From assembly GCA_946402705.1 (NCBI GenBank), contig CAMIXG010000011.1, positions 1 through 49,991 of the forward strand: a DNA stretch of 49,991 nt. Direction: 5' to 3'. Numbering within the stretch: the stretch's first letter is position 1; each line of letters starts with the position of its first letter. This document shows positions 27,517 through 35,790 of this stretch, in pieces. This DNA comes from an uncultured Tissierellia bacterium (GTDB taxonomy: Bacteria > Bacillota > Clostridia > Tissierellales > Tissierellaceae). Under the pieces are notes generated by a model. That model saw nothing but the letters and a program-made list of their open reading frames with translations, was not told the origin of the DNA and searched no databases. A program made the translations under genes and the position numbers.

Positions 27517-28455
27517 ATGAAAGAAAAACTAGTTAGAAGATTAATGTTAATGGGGTTATTGGTGTTAGGAGTTTTAGCATTAAGAGGACATAGGGTTCTT
27601 GCATCAGAGTTTGACTCAAACTTTGAGAATGTTACAGAAAAGGTTACACCAGAAAAAGAAGCAAAATTTATAGAAAATGATAAGGAATATTTAAATACAG
27701 AACATCCAATTGATGAGTTAGAGCAGGAGATAGAAGTACTGGAAGAAGAACTTAGTAGTGTAAAGAATGATTATATTAAAACTAATAATAATGTAAAAAT
27801 ATACACAGGAAATACAGCTTTAAAAAATAACGCCTTAAGAACAGCAATTATAAATAGAAAAGGTTTAATTAGTAGTGGAAAAAGTTTTAAATATGATGAT
27901 AGGGCAAGATACACAATAGGAAGAGAATTTATAAAAGAACATCAGGTTAGAAAGGTATTTACACAAAAACAAATAGATCAATCCTTGGTATTGGTAAAAG
28001 AAGTTATAGAGAATTTAGAGATGAATTGTGAATTTTTAAGAGACACAATTTTTGTAATCTCGCCATATATGATAGATGGGGCAAATGGTTATACCCTTAC
28101 AAAGGATAGTGGTAACAGCTTAGTTGTGGTATCTGGTCAAGACCTTAAGGCACCAGATAATTTTATAGAAAGGAGTATAAAATCTACAGTATTACATGAA
28201 ATCGGGCATGTATTTTTAAACAAAAAACATGCATCTTTAAAACAACACAATTTAAAAATAGAATCATATGTAACAGCTAGGGCAGATAATCTAAATCAGT
28301 GGGAAAAATCAACAAGAGAGAACTTTGCAGAAGATTTTAGGATATTTGCATCTGGTAAACTTGGAAGTAAATCATTTAAACCAATGAAAAAAAAGACTAC
28401 AATAAAAACAGATCAGAAAAAATTTGCAGATATAATGGAAAAAGTTTTAATTTAA
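27517..28455 (+). CDS. Secreted zinc metallopeptidase, HEIGH type (paralogue 2)
   Basis: 312 residues, starting with MKEKLVRRLMLMGLLVLGVL behind GAGGGAG. The signal peptide is cut near VLAS. HEIGH lies at 227-231 and ENFAEDF at 268-274, in register with paralogue 1. The two proteins align over their whole length, including ARYTIGRE/AKYIIGRN, NGYTLTK, VVSGQD/VISGQD and KSFKPMKKKT. They are therefore a gene duplication with both active-site motifs intact. The family inference is as for 25800: a lethal-factor/Pro-Pro-endopeptidase-like gluzincin acting outside the cell. The gene has its own promoter and ends in a terminator shared with the convergent symporter gene. Confidence 0.78.
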   Translation: MKEKLVRRLMLMGLLVLGVLALRGHRVLASEFDSNFENVTEKVTPEKEAKFIENDKEYLNTEHPIDELEQEIEVLEEELSSVKNDYIKTNNNVKIYTGNTALKNNALRTAIINRKGLISSGKSFKYDDRARYTIGREFIKEHQVRKVFTQKQIDQSLVLVKEVIENLEMNCEFLRDTIFVISPYMIDGANGYTLTKDSGNSLVVVSGQDLKAPDNFIERSIKSTVLHEIGHVFLNKKHASLKQHNLKIESYVTARADNLNQWEKSTRENFAEDFRIFASGKLGSKSFKPMKKKTTIKTDQKKFADIMEKVLI

Positions 28456-28489
28456 TATTTACTTAAGTCTTTAAGTATTTGGTTAAAAT

Positions 28490-28523
28490 AAAGGCTGTAG
28501 GATTTTGAAATCCTACAGCCTTT
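28490..28523. terminator. Bidirectional terminator between convergent genes
   Basis: AAAGGCTGTAGGATTT (28490-28505) and its exact inverted copy (28508-28523) form a long stem of up to 16 bp. It ends the metallopeptidase on the plus strand. It also ends the symporter on the minus strand, where the stem is followed by TTTATTTT. Confidence 0.85.
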
Positions 28524-28540
28524 AAACTTATATATTGACA

Positions 28541-29875
28541 CTAACCAATACCTCCATAGATAAGTCCTAGGACAAATACTATAAGTGCTATTGGTACATA
28601 TATATATCTTCCAATTTTAAGAAATGTTTCAGTATAAGTTTTTTTAGAACCTTTGTTAAGTTCAGCTAAAAGCTCTTTTCCATCTAAAATATAGAACCAA
28701 GATATGGCACCAATAACAGCTCCTAGTGGAATTATATAAATAGATATAATATCCATCCAAGCTCCAACTACTGGTTCTGCTTCTATAAAGATACCTATAC
28801 CAAGACAAAGTACTGCAAGTATGATTAACACAACAATTCTTCTAAGCTTAAATCTTTTCTCTACTGATTCTGCAACAACCTCAAACATATTTTGAAGTGA
28901 TGAAATACCTGCAAAAATTACAGACAAAAAGAATAAGATAGCAAAGAAATTACCCATTGGAATCTGGGATAATATTTTTGGTATAGTAAAAAACATAAGT
29001 GGTGGTCCAGCATTTAAGTCTATATTAAAGGCAAAACAAGCTGGTATTATAACCATTGCAGATACAAGTGCTGCAACTAAATCAAAGATACCAGTTATCT
29101 GTGCTGAGTGGACAATATCTTCATCATCTGGAAGATAGGCTCCATAGACAATCATTCCACTACCAGTAACTGATAATGAGAAGAAGGCTTGACCCATAGC
29201 CATAATCCAAGTCTCAGGATTAGCTAAGAAAGACCAGTTAGGTGTAAAAAGATATTTATATCCCTCAATAGCACCTGGCAAAAATGCAACTCTTATGGCC
29301 AAGATAAAAAATAGAATAAAAAAAGCTGGCATCATTATCTTATTAGTTTTCTCTATACTTGATGCACTAAGCATAAGAGTTAAAAGAGTCATAAGCACAA
29401 CTGCTATATGCCATGGAAAACTTCCGAAATTTCCAGCAGCACCCATAAAAAAGTCTACAGAGTCCATTGTAAATAAAGTACCAGTTATAGCACCAATTAA
29501 GGTTCTAAGTACCCAGCCTACTATAACTGCATATCCTATAGAGATACCTAAAGAGCCTACAAGGGGTAACCAACCTATATTTTTACCAAAAGCTTCTTTA
29601 CCTTTATGAGACCATGCCTCTTCATAACTGCCTAAAGTTCCAGTTCTTGTTTTTCTCCCTATTGCAAACTCTGTTGATAAACCAATGTTTGAAAATAGTG
29701 CAATGAAAAATATGTAAACTAGCAAAAATGTGGCACCACCATATTTGGCAAGTCTATATGGAAATGCCCATATATTAGCCATACCAACTGCAGAGCCAAC
29801 ACATGATAGAATAAATCCTAGCTTAGAACTAAATTTTTTAGTCATATCATTTGTATTAGTAATATTACTGCTCAT
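28541..29875 (-). CDS. Neurotransmitter:sodium symporter (NSS/SNF) family amino-acid transporter
   Basis: 444 residues. The start ATG follows AAAGGAGG on the minus strand. TM1 carries GSAVGMANIWAFPYRLAKYG, the unwound-helix signature of the LeuT-fold NSS family. NIGLSTEFAIGR follows TM2. About 11 hydrophobic segments and the length fit the bacterial 11-TM subgroup (MhsT, Tyt1). These proteins import amino acids with sodium ions. The substrate cannot be read from sequence. The gene diverges from D-serine ammonia-lyase across 179 bases, so serine is one possibility, but hydrophobic or aromatic amino acids are commoner in this subgroup. Confidence 0.92.
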   Translation of the reverse strand: MSSNITNTNDMTKKFSSKLGFILSCVGSAVGMANIWAFPYRLAKYGGATFLLVYIFFIALFSNIGLSTEFAIGRKTRTGTLGSYEEAWSHKGKEAFGKNIGWLPLVGSLGISIGYAVIVGWVLRTLIGAITGTLFTMDSVDFFMGAAGNFGSFPWHIAVVLMTLLTLMLSASSIEKTNKIMMPAFFILFFILAIRVAFLPGAIEGYKYLFTPNWSFLANPETWIMAMGQAFFSLSVTGSGMIVYGAYLPDDEDIVHSAQITGIFDLVAALVSAMVIIPACFAFNIDLNAGPPLMFFTIPKILSQIPMGNFFAILFFLSVIFAGISSLQNMFEVVAESVEKRFKLRRIVVLIILAVLCLGIGIFIEAEPVVGAWMDIISIYIIPLGAVIGAISWFYILDGKELLAELNKGSKKTYTETFLKIGRYIYVPIALIVFVLGLIYGGIG

Positions 29876-29912
29876 AAAAAACCTCCTTTAAATTCATTAA
29901 CCTGATTTTTAA

Positions 29913-29921
29913 ATTATAACA
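29913..29921 (-). promoter_or_regulatory. Extended -10 element of the symporter gene
   Basis: On the minus strand TGT-TATAAT lies about 38 bases before the start codon. No convincing -35 box is seen at the right distance, which is common for extended -10 promoters. Confidence 0.4.
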
Positions 29922-30054
29922 TCAAATAAACTTTGTATCTATATATAAAAGCTAGTCTAAGTTTTAGGTAAGTAAGATTTAAATTAATTGAATATTCCCA
30001 ATAGAATTATAAAATCAAAAATGATATTATATATAGTAAGAGAGGTGTAGATAT

Positions 30055-31371
30055 ATGAATAAAGAAATAGAAAATATCATGGAAGAGTATATACTACTGT
30101 ATGATATTGTATCAAAAAAGCCTGTTTTTTGGATAAGTGATTATAAGATACCCTTTAGTGAAGTTGAAAACTTTGATGTTAGGATGTCAGATATACAAGA
30201 TGCTGAAGAAAGACTTGAAAGATTTAAACCTTTTTTAAAAAATGAATTTGAAGAATTAGTAGCCAGTGATGGGTTAATAGAATCTGAGTTAACAAAAATA
30301 AAAAAGATGGAAAAGAAATTAAAGTTAAAAGGAAGTTTATATTTAAAGCAGGATAATGAGTTACAAGTAGCTGGATCCATAAAGGCTAGGGGTGGAATAT
30401 ATGAGGTTTTAAAACATACTGAAAAACTTGCCTTTGAAAATAATTTGATAGATGAGTTTAGTTCATATGAAGAGTTATCTAAGGAAGAAAATAAAAAGTT
30501 TTTTTCAAAGTATACAATACAGGTTGGATCAACAGGAAATTTGGGTTTAAGCATAGGAATAATCAGTGCCAAAATTGGATATAAGGTTATAGTTCACATG
30601 TCCAGTGATGCAAAAACTTGGAAGAAAGATTTACTTAGAGAAAAAGGTGTAAAGGTTGTAGAGTATCCAGATGATTATAGCAGGGCTGTAGAAGAAGGAA
30701 GGAGACTTTCAGACCTAGATAAATATAGTTATTTTATAGATGATGAAAAATCTTTAGATTTATTTTTAGGTTATGGAGTAGCAGCAAGTAGATTAAAAAA
30801 ACAACTTGAGGCAGAAAAAATAAAAGTTGATTCTAAAAACCCTCTATTTGTATATTTACCATGTGGTGTAGGGGGTGGTCCAGGAGGCATAGCCTTTGGA
30901 TTGAAACTTTTATATGGTGATAATGTACATTGCTTTTTTGCAGAGCCAACACATTCGCCTTGTATGTTGATTGGAATGTATACTAAAACTTATGATAAGT
31001 ATTCTGTCCAAGATTTTGGCTTAGATAATAGGACAATAGCAGATGGCTTAGCAGTTGGAAGAGCCTCGGGTTTTGTAAGTAGGGCCTTGATAGAATTGTT
31101 AAATGGGGTTTATACTGTTACTGATGATGAGTTATATAAGTACCAATATGAATTATATAATTCGGAGAAGATATATTTAGAACCTTCAGCTTGTGCTGGG
31201 TTTAAAGGTGTAGTAGAAGTTGAGAATGAAGAAAGACTGGAATTGTATCTTAAAAATAATTCAAAGTATATGAAAAATGCAACCCATATAGTTTGGGGTA
31301 CAGGAGGATCCTTAGTACCTGAACCTATAAGAGATAAGCAACTTTCAATTGGAAAAAATATAAATATATAG
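30055..31371 (+). CDS. dsdA: D-serine ammonia-lyase (D-serine dehydratase)
   Basis: 438 residues behind AGAGGTG, close to the usual length of about 440. It is a fold-type II PLP enzyme that converts D-serine to pyruvate and ammonia in the cytosol. AGSIKARGGIYEVL contains the probable Schiff-base lysine, K110. VGSTGNLGLSIG is the phosphate-binding loop family motif. FVYLPCGVGGGPGGIAFG and EPSACAGF are also typical of DsdA. The gene stands alone with its own terminator, and no DsdC-type regulator or DsdX permease is adjacent. The divergent NSS symporter is the only transporter nearby. Likely roles are D-serine detoxification or use as a carbon and nitrogen source. Confidence 0.93.
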   Translation: MNKEIENIMEEYILLYDIVSKKPVFWISDYKIPFSEVENFDVRMSDIQDAEERLERFKPFLKNEFEELVASDGLIESELTKIKKMEKKLKLKGSLYLKQDNELQVAGSIKARGGIYEVLKHTEKLAFENNLIDEFSSYEELSKEENKKFFSKYTIQVGSTGNLGLSIGIISAKIGYKVIVHMSSDAKTWKKDLLREKGVKVVEYPDDYSRAVEEGRRLSDLDKYSYFIDDEKSLDLFLGYGVAASRLKKQLEAEKIKVDSKNPLFVYLPCGVGGGPGGIAFGLKLLYGDNVHCFFAEPTHSPCMLIGMYTKTYDKYSVQDFGLDNRTIADGLAVGRASGFVSRALIELLNGVYTVTDDELYKYQYELYNSEKIYLEPSACAGFKGVVEVENEERLELYLKNNSKYMKNATHIVWGTGGSLVPEPIRDKQLSIGKNINI

Positions 31372-31395
31372 GTAAAAAATTTCCCAGGAAATAAG

Positions 31396-31417
31396 ACAGC
31401 CATTTGGGCTGTTTTTA
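31396..31417 (+). terminator. Intrinsic terminator after dsdA
   Basis: ACAGCC (31396-31401) pairs with GGCTGT (31407-31412) and is followed by T. Confidence 0.75.
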
Positions 31418-31489
31418 TTTGTAGTTAACTTGTAAATAATAAAAAAATTGTAATAAAATTAAAATAAGCCTTATCAAATTATAAAAACT

Positions 31490-31497
31490 GCCGATAA
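31490..31497 (+). promoter_or_regulatory. Sigma-28 type -10 element before the 377-residue protein
   Basis: GCCGATAA is an exact match to the flagellar sigma factor (FliA/SigD) -10 box, 45 bases before the ATG at 31543. No TAAA occurs 14-16 bases upstream, so the -35 part is degenerate. GC-rich octamers of this kind are rare by chance here, and two better copies serve genes nearby. Confidence 0.55.
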
Positions 31498-31542
31498 TAA
31501 CTATTAGAAGACATAAGTTAATAATCGAAATGAGGTGAGTTT

Positions 31543-32676
31543 ATGAAAGTTAATCCATTAAATCAACAGCAACAAAATCAAAAAAACATACAGAGAGAAG
31601 ACATAAAAGAAATAGATATAAAAAATATATCTAACCAACAAACCAAAATAAAACTTCATAATGATGAAGATAAATTGGAAATGCTAGGTGATGGAAATAA
31701 AAAAGAAATATTTGAATCTCTTCAAGAATATACTATAAAAAAAGAAGAATTATATAGGATAAATATGAGTAGTTCCTTTATAGATAGACACTACTTAATA
31801 ATGAATAATATAAAATCTATTATGTCAGATAGTGCTAGTGACAGTATATCTTTTGAGGACAGGCTGGATAATCAAATTACTATAGATGGGTATACAAAAG
31901 ATTTGAAATCCCTTGCTTCTAATATAGAAAAAAAGTTAGACACTGATGAGTTCGACCCTAAAAATATGGAGCTACAAGGTGTAATGAGTTTGGCAAAAAT
32001 GGGGAAAGTAACAGTAAAGAGTAGAAAGGGAAGAAATGAAAGAATAGTTATCTACTATACTGGAGATCAGAACAAGACTGTAAATATAGACTTAGATAAA
32101 AATACAGGCGAGATTTGTATTTTGGCTGGGAAAAAGGCTGATGAAACTACAAATAAGATGCTACAAGAAATATTTAAGGATAGTGGACTTGAAGTATCTG
32201 TAGAAAATAGGGATCTAAATAAAAAATTCTTTGCAGAGCTTGATAGGCCTAAAAATTCACAAGTTGATATTTTAGAGAAAAAACTTACTCAAAATGAGAT
32301 AACAAGGGAATTGATAAAGCCAGCGAATAATACTTATAAAAGTGAGAAAAAAACATTCGATTTCAAAAAAATGGAAGATATAGTAGGACTTAGTGTTATG
32401 ACAAAGGAAGATGCACAAGATTCAATAACAAAAATGGATAACGCTCTTGGCTTAGTTGAAAATAGTAAGAAAAAGTTGATAGAAAAAAGGGATACTTTAG
32501 AAGTTGATTTAGGCAAATTTGTCATGAATGTATTTGGTGAAAAAAATATAAAAAATATAGATGAAGCTAAAGTTAAGCTAAAAAATATTCAAGAAAATCT
32601 TTTAAAAGATAGAAACTATGAAAAATATTTGGAGAGAATTAAGGATCCAGCTCTTGTATACAAGCTTTTAAAATAG
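31543..32676 (+). CDS. Unknown protein, probably of the flagellar late regulon
   Basis: 377 residues behind GAGGTGAG, without signal peptide or membrane helix. I do not recognise a named family. The N-terminus is Gln/Asn-rich (PLNQQQQNQKN), as in FlaG-like flagellar accessory proteins. A central segment (about 145-215) looks like a small alpha/beta domain. The C-terminal helix, about residues 285-330 (ITKMDNALGLVENSKKKLIE), resembles in rhythm the D0/D1 C-terminal helix of flagellins, but the end lacks the usual flagellin finish. The sigma-28 -10 box upstream and the fliD cluster 3 kb away suggest a role linked to flagella. That function is inferred from context. Confidence 0.6.
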   Translation: MKVNPLNQQQQNQKNIQREDIKEIDIKNISNQQTKIKLHNDEDKLEMLGDGNKKEIFESLQEYTIKKEELYRINMSSSFIDRHYLIMNNIKSIMSDSASDSISFEDRLDNQITIDGYTKDLKSLASNIEKKLDTDEFDPKNMELQGVMSLAKMGKVTVKSRKGRNERIVIYYTGDQNKTVNIDLDKNTGEICILAGKKADETTNKMLQEIFKDSGLEVSVENRDLNKKFFAELDRPKNSQVDILEKKLTQNEITRELIKPANNTYKSEKKTFDFKKMEDIVGLSVMTKEDAQDSITKMDNALGLVENSKKKLIEKRDTLEVDLGKFVMNVFGEKNIKNIDEAKVKLKNIQENLLKDRNYEKYLERIKDPALVYKLLK

Positions 32677-32677
32677 A

Positions 32678-32707
32678 AAAACCTCCCATATAAATGGAAG
32701 GTTTTTT
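32678..32707. terminator. Bidirectional terminator between convergent genes
   Basis: AAAACCTCCCAT (32678-32689) pairs with ATGGAAGGTTTT (32694-32705) with one mismatch, around ATAA. T runs lie on both strands, serving the genes at 31543 (plus) and 32716 (minus). Confidence 0.8.
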
Positions 32708-32715
32708 ATTTTATA

Positions 32716-33330
32716 TTATTTTACAGGGTCCGTTGCTTTCTCAGGTTCTTCTGATAAGCCCTTTTCCCAAGCATCAAGTTTCTCCATAACTCTAGCATAA
32801 GTGTCCTTAGATATTTGAGGAAGTTCTCCACCAAACATTCTTTCAGCTTCTTTAAATCCTTTATCTATAGCATCTCTTAAGATAGCTGCTTTCTTAGGAT
32901 TATCTCCTGAGATGGCTTTAGCAAAATCTAAAATTCTTTCACTAGTTTTTTCTATACCAAATTCTCCATTTTCAGATATGAGTTCTTGGGCTTCAAGTCT
33001 AACATCTTCTGGAACTTTGATAATATCATCTATTTCTAGGTAAGAGATTACTTCACCTTGTTTTCCTATAGATCTTTTAATTAGATCAAATAGTTTTAGT
33101 TTGTTAGCTTCTGTTTGTTGTTTAAGTTTAGCTATAGCCTTAGCATCATAAATATGGCCATTTTTATCAACTTTTTTATCAGTTTCTGACTTATCATACA
33201 CTACTGCAGGTTGTTCTTTATTGTTTACATCATTTTTTTCTGCGATTACATCCTCTATATTTTTAGGGTTGTCCTTGTTGTTGATTCCAGTTTGATTTAA
33301 TATATTTACATTTGAGTTTTCAATTCTCAT
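32716..33330 (-). CDS. Unknown sigma-28-controlled protein, possibly DUF5610-like
   Basis: I choose the ATG at 33330 (204 residues, MRIENSNVN), which follows AGAGGTG at 6 bases on the minus strand. The TTG at 33351 would lie upstream of that site. There is no signal peptide or membrane helix. The N-terminal 70 residues are Asn/Lys/Asp-rich and probably disordered. The rest is helical and closes with AIDKGFKEAERMFGGELPQI, reminiscent of the DUF5610 proteins found near flagellar genes, though this is from memory of the pattern and uncertain. A full-consensus sigma-28 promoter (33373-33399) precedes it, placing it with late flagellar genes. Its opening MRIEN resembles that of FlaG at 35395 (MRIDN). 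Confidence 0.65.
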   Translation of the reverse strand: MRIENSNVNILNQTGINNKDNPKNIEDVIAEKNDVNNKEQPAVVYDKSETDKKVDKNGHIYDAKAIAKLKQQTEANKLKLFDLIKRSIGKQGEVISYLEIDDIIKVPEDVRLEAQELISENGEFGIEKTSERILDFAKAISGDNPKKAAILRDAIDKGFKEAERMFGGELPQISKDTYARVMEKLDAWEKGLSEEPEKATDPVK

Positions 33331-33372
33331 ATTTTCACCTCTTCTAATCAAAATTATATCTTTCTAAATATC

Positions 33373-33399
33373 TTATCGGCAAAATATTCTATTTATTTA
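33373..33399 (-). promoter_or_regulatory. Consensus sigma-28 promoter
   Basis: On the minus strand TAAA (33399-33396), 15 bases, then GCCGATAA (33380-33373) is a perfect match to the TAAA-N15-GCCGATA(A/T) flagellar consensus. It lies 42 bases before the start at 33330. The -35 box sits inside the 3' end of the YihY-family gene. Confidence 0.85.
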
Positions 33400-34243
33400 G
33401 TTTTATAGATTTAATAGTTGCATTTAATTCTCCACCCATCATAATAATTACACTGGACATGTAGAGCCAAATTAGGAGTAAAACAATGGCTGCAAGACTA
33501 CCGTAGGTTTTTGAATAGTTACCAAAGTTATTTACAAAATAAGAGAATGCTAAAGAAGATATTACCCACCCTATAGACGCAAATATGGCACCAGGTAGAG
33601 ATTCAATAAAGCCGATTTGCAGACTACCCTTTTGGGAAGGAGCAAATTTATACAGTAAGGCAAAAATTATAACCATAAATACAAGGGTCAATATTGTTCT
33701 TAAATAATTCCAAATATTAATAAATGTTGAGCCAAGTCCTATAAAAGAAAAGACCTTACTGGCTAAAAAACGTCCAAAAACTAAAGCTATCAGAGATAAT
33801 ATAAATGCTAAAAGTAGGCCTATGGTAAATACTATTGCAAGAAACCTTCTATATAGATAGGACCTAGTTTCTTTTACTTCAAAGGCATTATTCATTAAAG
33901 TTATAAAGGACGTTGTAGCTTTAGATGCAGCCCAAAGTCCAGTAAGGGCAGATATAGAAAGCAAAGTTTCACTACTACTTCTAATAGTTTCATGTATTAG
34001 ACTAAGTATTAAATTTTGCAAATCAATTGGCAAAATGTTTATAAATGGTCCAACAGTGTCTGTTGCTACAAAAGGGGTAAAGCTCAATATATTAAGTAAA
34101 AATATCATAAATGGAAATATTGATAACACTATGTAATATGCTAATTCTGCCCCTATTGAAGTAACTCTATCTTTTTGAAGTTTAGTTACGTAGGCTAGGA
34201 TAAAGTTTTTAGTATTTTCTTTTGTTATATTTATTTTTTTCAA
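33389..34243 (-). CDS. YihY/BrkB-family membrane protein
   Basis: 284 residues, starting at a TTG codon 6 bases after GAGGTG on the minus strand. About six transmembrane segments are visible. The N-terminal motif IGAELAYYIVLSIFPFMIFL and the C-terminal GSLAAIVLLLIWLYMSSVII MMGGELNA pattern identify the YihY/virulence factor BrkB family, once misnamed ribonuclease BN. The length is normal for the family. Molecular function is unsettled in the literature. It lies downstream of the HDOD gene but is separated from it by a minus-strand terminator, so it probably has its own promoter. Confidence 0.88.
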   Translation of the reverse strand: MKKINITKENTKNFILAYVTKLQKDRVTSIGAELAYYIVLSIFPFMIFLLNILSFTPFVATDTVGPFINILPIDLQNLILSLIHETIRSSSETLLSISALTGLWAASKATTSFITLMNNAFEVKETRSYLYRRFLAIVFTIGLLLAFILSLIALVFGRFLASKVFSFIGLGSTFINIWNYLRTILTLVFMVIIFALLYKFAPSQKGSLQIGFIESLPGAIFASIGWVISSLAFSYFVNNFGNYSKTYGSLAAIVLLLIWLYMSSVIIMMGGELNATIKSIKLNK

Positions 34244-34270
34244 AGGTTCACCTCAATTTTAAAAATTCAT

Positions 34271-34297
34271 AAAAAAACAGTCTGTAATAGACTGTTT
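34271..34297 (-). terminator. Intrinsic terminator of the HDOD gene
   Basis: AAACAGTCT (34275-34283) pairs with AGACTGTTT (34289-34297). On the minus strand the stem is followed by a T run (complement of the A run at 34271-34277). Confidence 0.75.
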
Positions 34298-34354
34298 AAA
34301 TTCCAATAATTATCTAATTTTCTGCTCCCATAGATTTGTGTGAGTGATTATTAT

Positions 34355-35218
34355 TTAGTCTATTACATCTAACATATATATACTTTCATCTTTAATAAGG
34401 TCTGCAATATCAGATATTATAGTTTTAAACATTATAACATCTATATTAAGTACATCAAGTGCAGTTCCTGAAAGAGAATAAGTAAGTCCATCTATACCAA
34501 GTCCTATACCCATCATCATAGTCATAGCATCAGCTATATGGACAATTGATAACAAAGATTTATCCTCAAAAGATGATTCTTCGGGGTTATGATGAAATTC
34601 TATGGCATCTACTAGCTGTGCAGGTAAATTCCATTTTTCAACAACCTTAGCTCCTATTTCAGGATGACTAAATCCAAAAACAGATTTTTCAGCTTCAGAG
34701 AAGCTATAATTTTTCTCTATTACAAGAGAAAATACAGTCTTGTATTCATCTATCATATATTCATTTAAAATTGTTTTACCAATATCTTTTAAAAGACCAG
34801 CTATGTAAGCTTCTTCAGGATTATAAGCACCTGTTTTTTGAGCCAAATATCTACATATAATTCCACAGGTTTGTGATTGAATCCATAAATCATTTTTATT
34901 TAGGGCGTATCCCTTGAAAGAACCACTTAAAAATTTACTCATAGTTGAGGCAAAAGCTATACTTTTTATAGTATCAAATCCAAGTAAAATAGTGGCATTA
35001 CTTATAGTAGAAATCCTTCTAGCATATCCATAGTATGCTGAATTTGCAAGTCTTAAAACTTTAGTTGTTAGTGCCTGATCAGTCAAAACAATTTGTTCCA
35101 TATCTGCAATTGTAGCATCAGGGTCCTTGCTGATTTTTATGACTTCTGTTATAACATTTGGAAGTACTTCTATGTGTTTAACTTTGAGTAAGATTTCATC
35201 TATATCAAGTTTTGTCAT
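34355..35218 (-). CDS. HDOD-domain protein
   Basis: 287 residues behind AAAGGAGTG on the minus strand. An HDOD domain fills about residues 15-210. Visible motifs are LPNVITEVIKISKDPDATI, VLTDQALTTKVLRLANSAYY and ATILLGFDTIKSIAF. AGLLKDIGKTIL, HPEIGAKVVEKWNLP and IEFHHNPE follow, as expected of an HD-related fold. HDOD proteins usually lack hydrolase activity and act in signalling or motility control. There is no receiver or GGDEF domain attached. Its position back to back with the flagellar operon at 35395 suggests a link to motility, which is inference. It has a sigma-A promoter of its own. Confidence 0.9.
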   Translation of the reverse strand: MTKLDIDEILLKVKHIEVLPNVITEVIKISKDPDATIADMEQIVLTDQALTTKVLRLANSAYYGYARRISTISNATILLGFDTIKSIAFASTMSKFLSGSFKGYALNKNDLWIQSQTCGIICRYLAQKTGAYNPEEAYIAGLLKDIGKTILNEYMIDEYKTVFSLVIEKNYSFSEAEKSVFGFSHPEIGAKVVEKWNLPAQLVDAIEFHHNPEESSFEDKSLLSIVHIADAMTMMMGIGLGIDGLTYSLSGTALDVLNIDVIMFKTIISDIADLIKDESIYMLDVID

Positions 35219-35276
35219 ATTATCACTCCTTTACACATATGATTTTGTAACTTTGAAAATTAGATGTATTATTAAT

Positions 35277-35304
35277 ATTATACTATAACTCTACATATTA
35301 ACAA
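35277..35304 (-). promoter_or_regulatory. Sigma-A promoter of the HDOD gene
   Basis: On the minus strand TTGTTA (35304-35299), 16 bases, TATAAT (35282-35277), about 58 bases before the start codon. Confidence 0.6.
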
Positions 35305-35332
35305 ATATATTACTATAAAATGTGTGAAAAGT

Positions 35333-35360
35333 TAAAGAAATATAATCACTGTGCCGATAG
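35333..35360 (+). promoter_or_regulatory. Sigma-28 promoter of the flaG-fliD-fliS operon
   Basis: TAAA (35333-35336), 16 bases, GCCGATAG (35353-35360). It ends 34 bases before the flaG start and closely follows the flagellar sigma consensus. Confidence 0.8.
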
Positions 35361-35394
35361 CTATCATGGAAGTATTCTGTAAGGAGGACAGGCT

Positions 35395-35778
35395 ATGAGA
35401 ATTGATAATATGTCAAGTGTAAGTACTACATTTGCAAATGTTGAAAGAAGTAGTAGTGTAGACAAGGAAGTTAATATTAATCCAGAACTTAGTGTAGCTA
35501 GAATAAAACCTTCTCATGGAGCAGAACGACAAGACGAAAAAAAAGAAAATATGTTCAAGGAAGAACTAGATGAGGCAGTTGAAAAAGCCAATAGTCATTT
35601 TAATGCATTTAATAGAAAGTTTGAGATATCTGTTCATGAAAAGACAAATAGAATATCTGTAAAGATTTTAGATACAGAGACGAATGAAGTTATAAGAGAG
35701 ATTCCACCAGAGAAAATGTTAGATTTAATAGCTGGTATATGGGAAGCGGCAGGAATAGCAATCGATAAAAAAATTTAA
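35395..35778 (+). CDS. flaG: FlaG-family flagellar protein
   Basis: 127 residues, ATG behind AAGGAGG. The N-terminal 60 residues are polar and probably disordered. The C-terminal FlaG domain shows FEISVHEKTNRISVKILDTE and then EVIREIPPEKMLDLIAGIWE, the defining motif. FlaG proteins are encoded beside fliD in many bacteria and affect filament length or assembly. Here it is the first gene of flaG-fliD-fliS-fliT-like, with 12 bases to fliD, behind a sigma-28 promoter. Confidence 0.92.
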   Translation: MRIDNMSSVSTTFANVERSSSVDKEVNINPELSVARIKPSHGAERQDEKKENMFKEELDEAVEKANSHFNAFNRKFEISVHEKTNRISVKILDTETNEVIREIPPEKMLDLIAGIWEAAGIAIDKKI

Positions 35779-35790
35779 AGAGGTGATTAA

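Noticed and set aside
29295..29609. Plus-strand open frame inside the symporter gene
   Set aside because: It is the antisense shadow of a well-supported NSS transporter and has no independent support.
30141..30572. Minus-strand open frame of 143 codons inside dsdA
   Set aside because: It is opposite conserved PLP-enzyme sequence, and its composition is that of a reverse-complement shadow.
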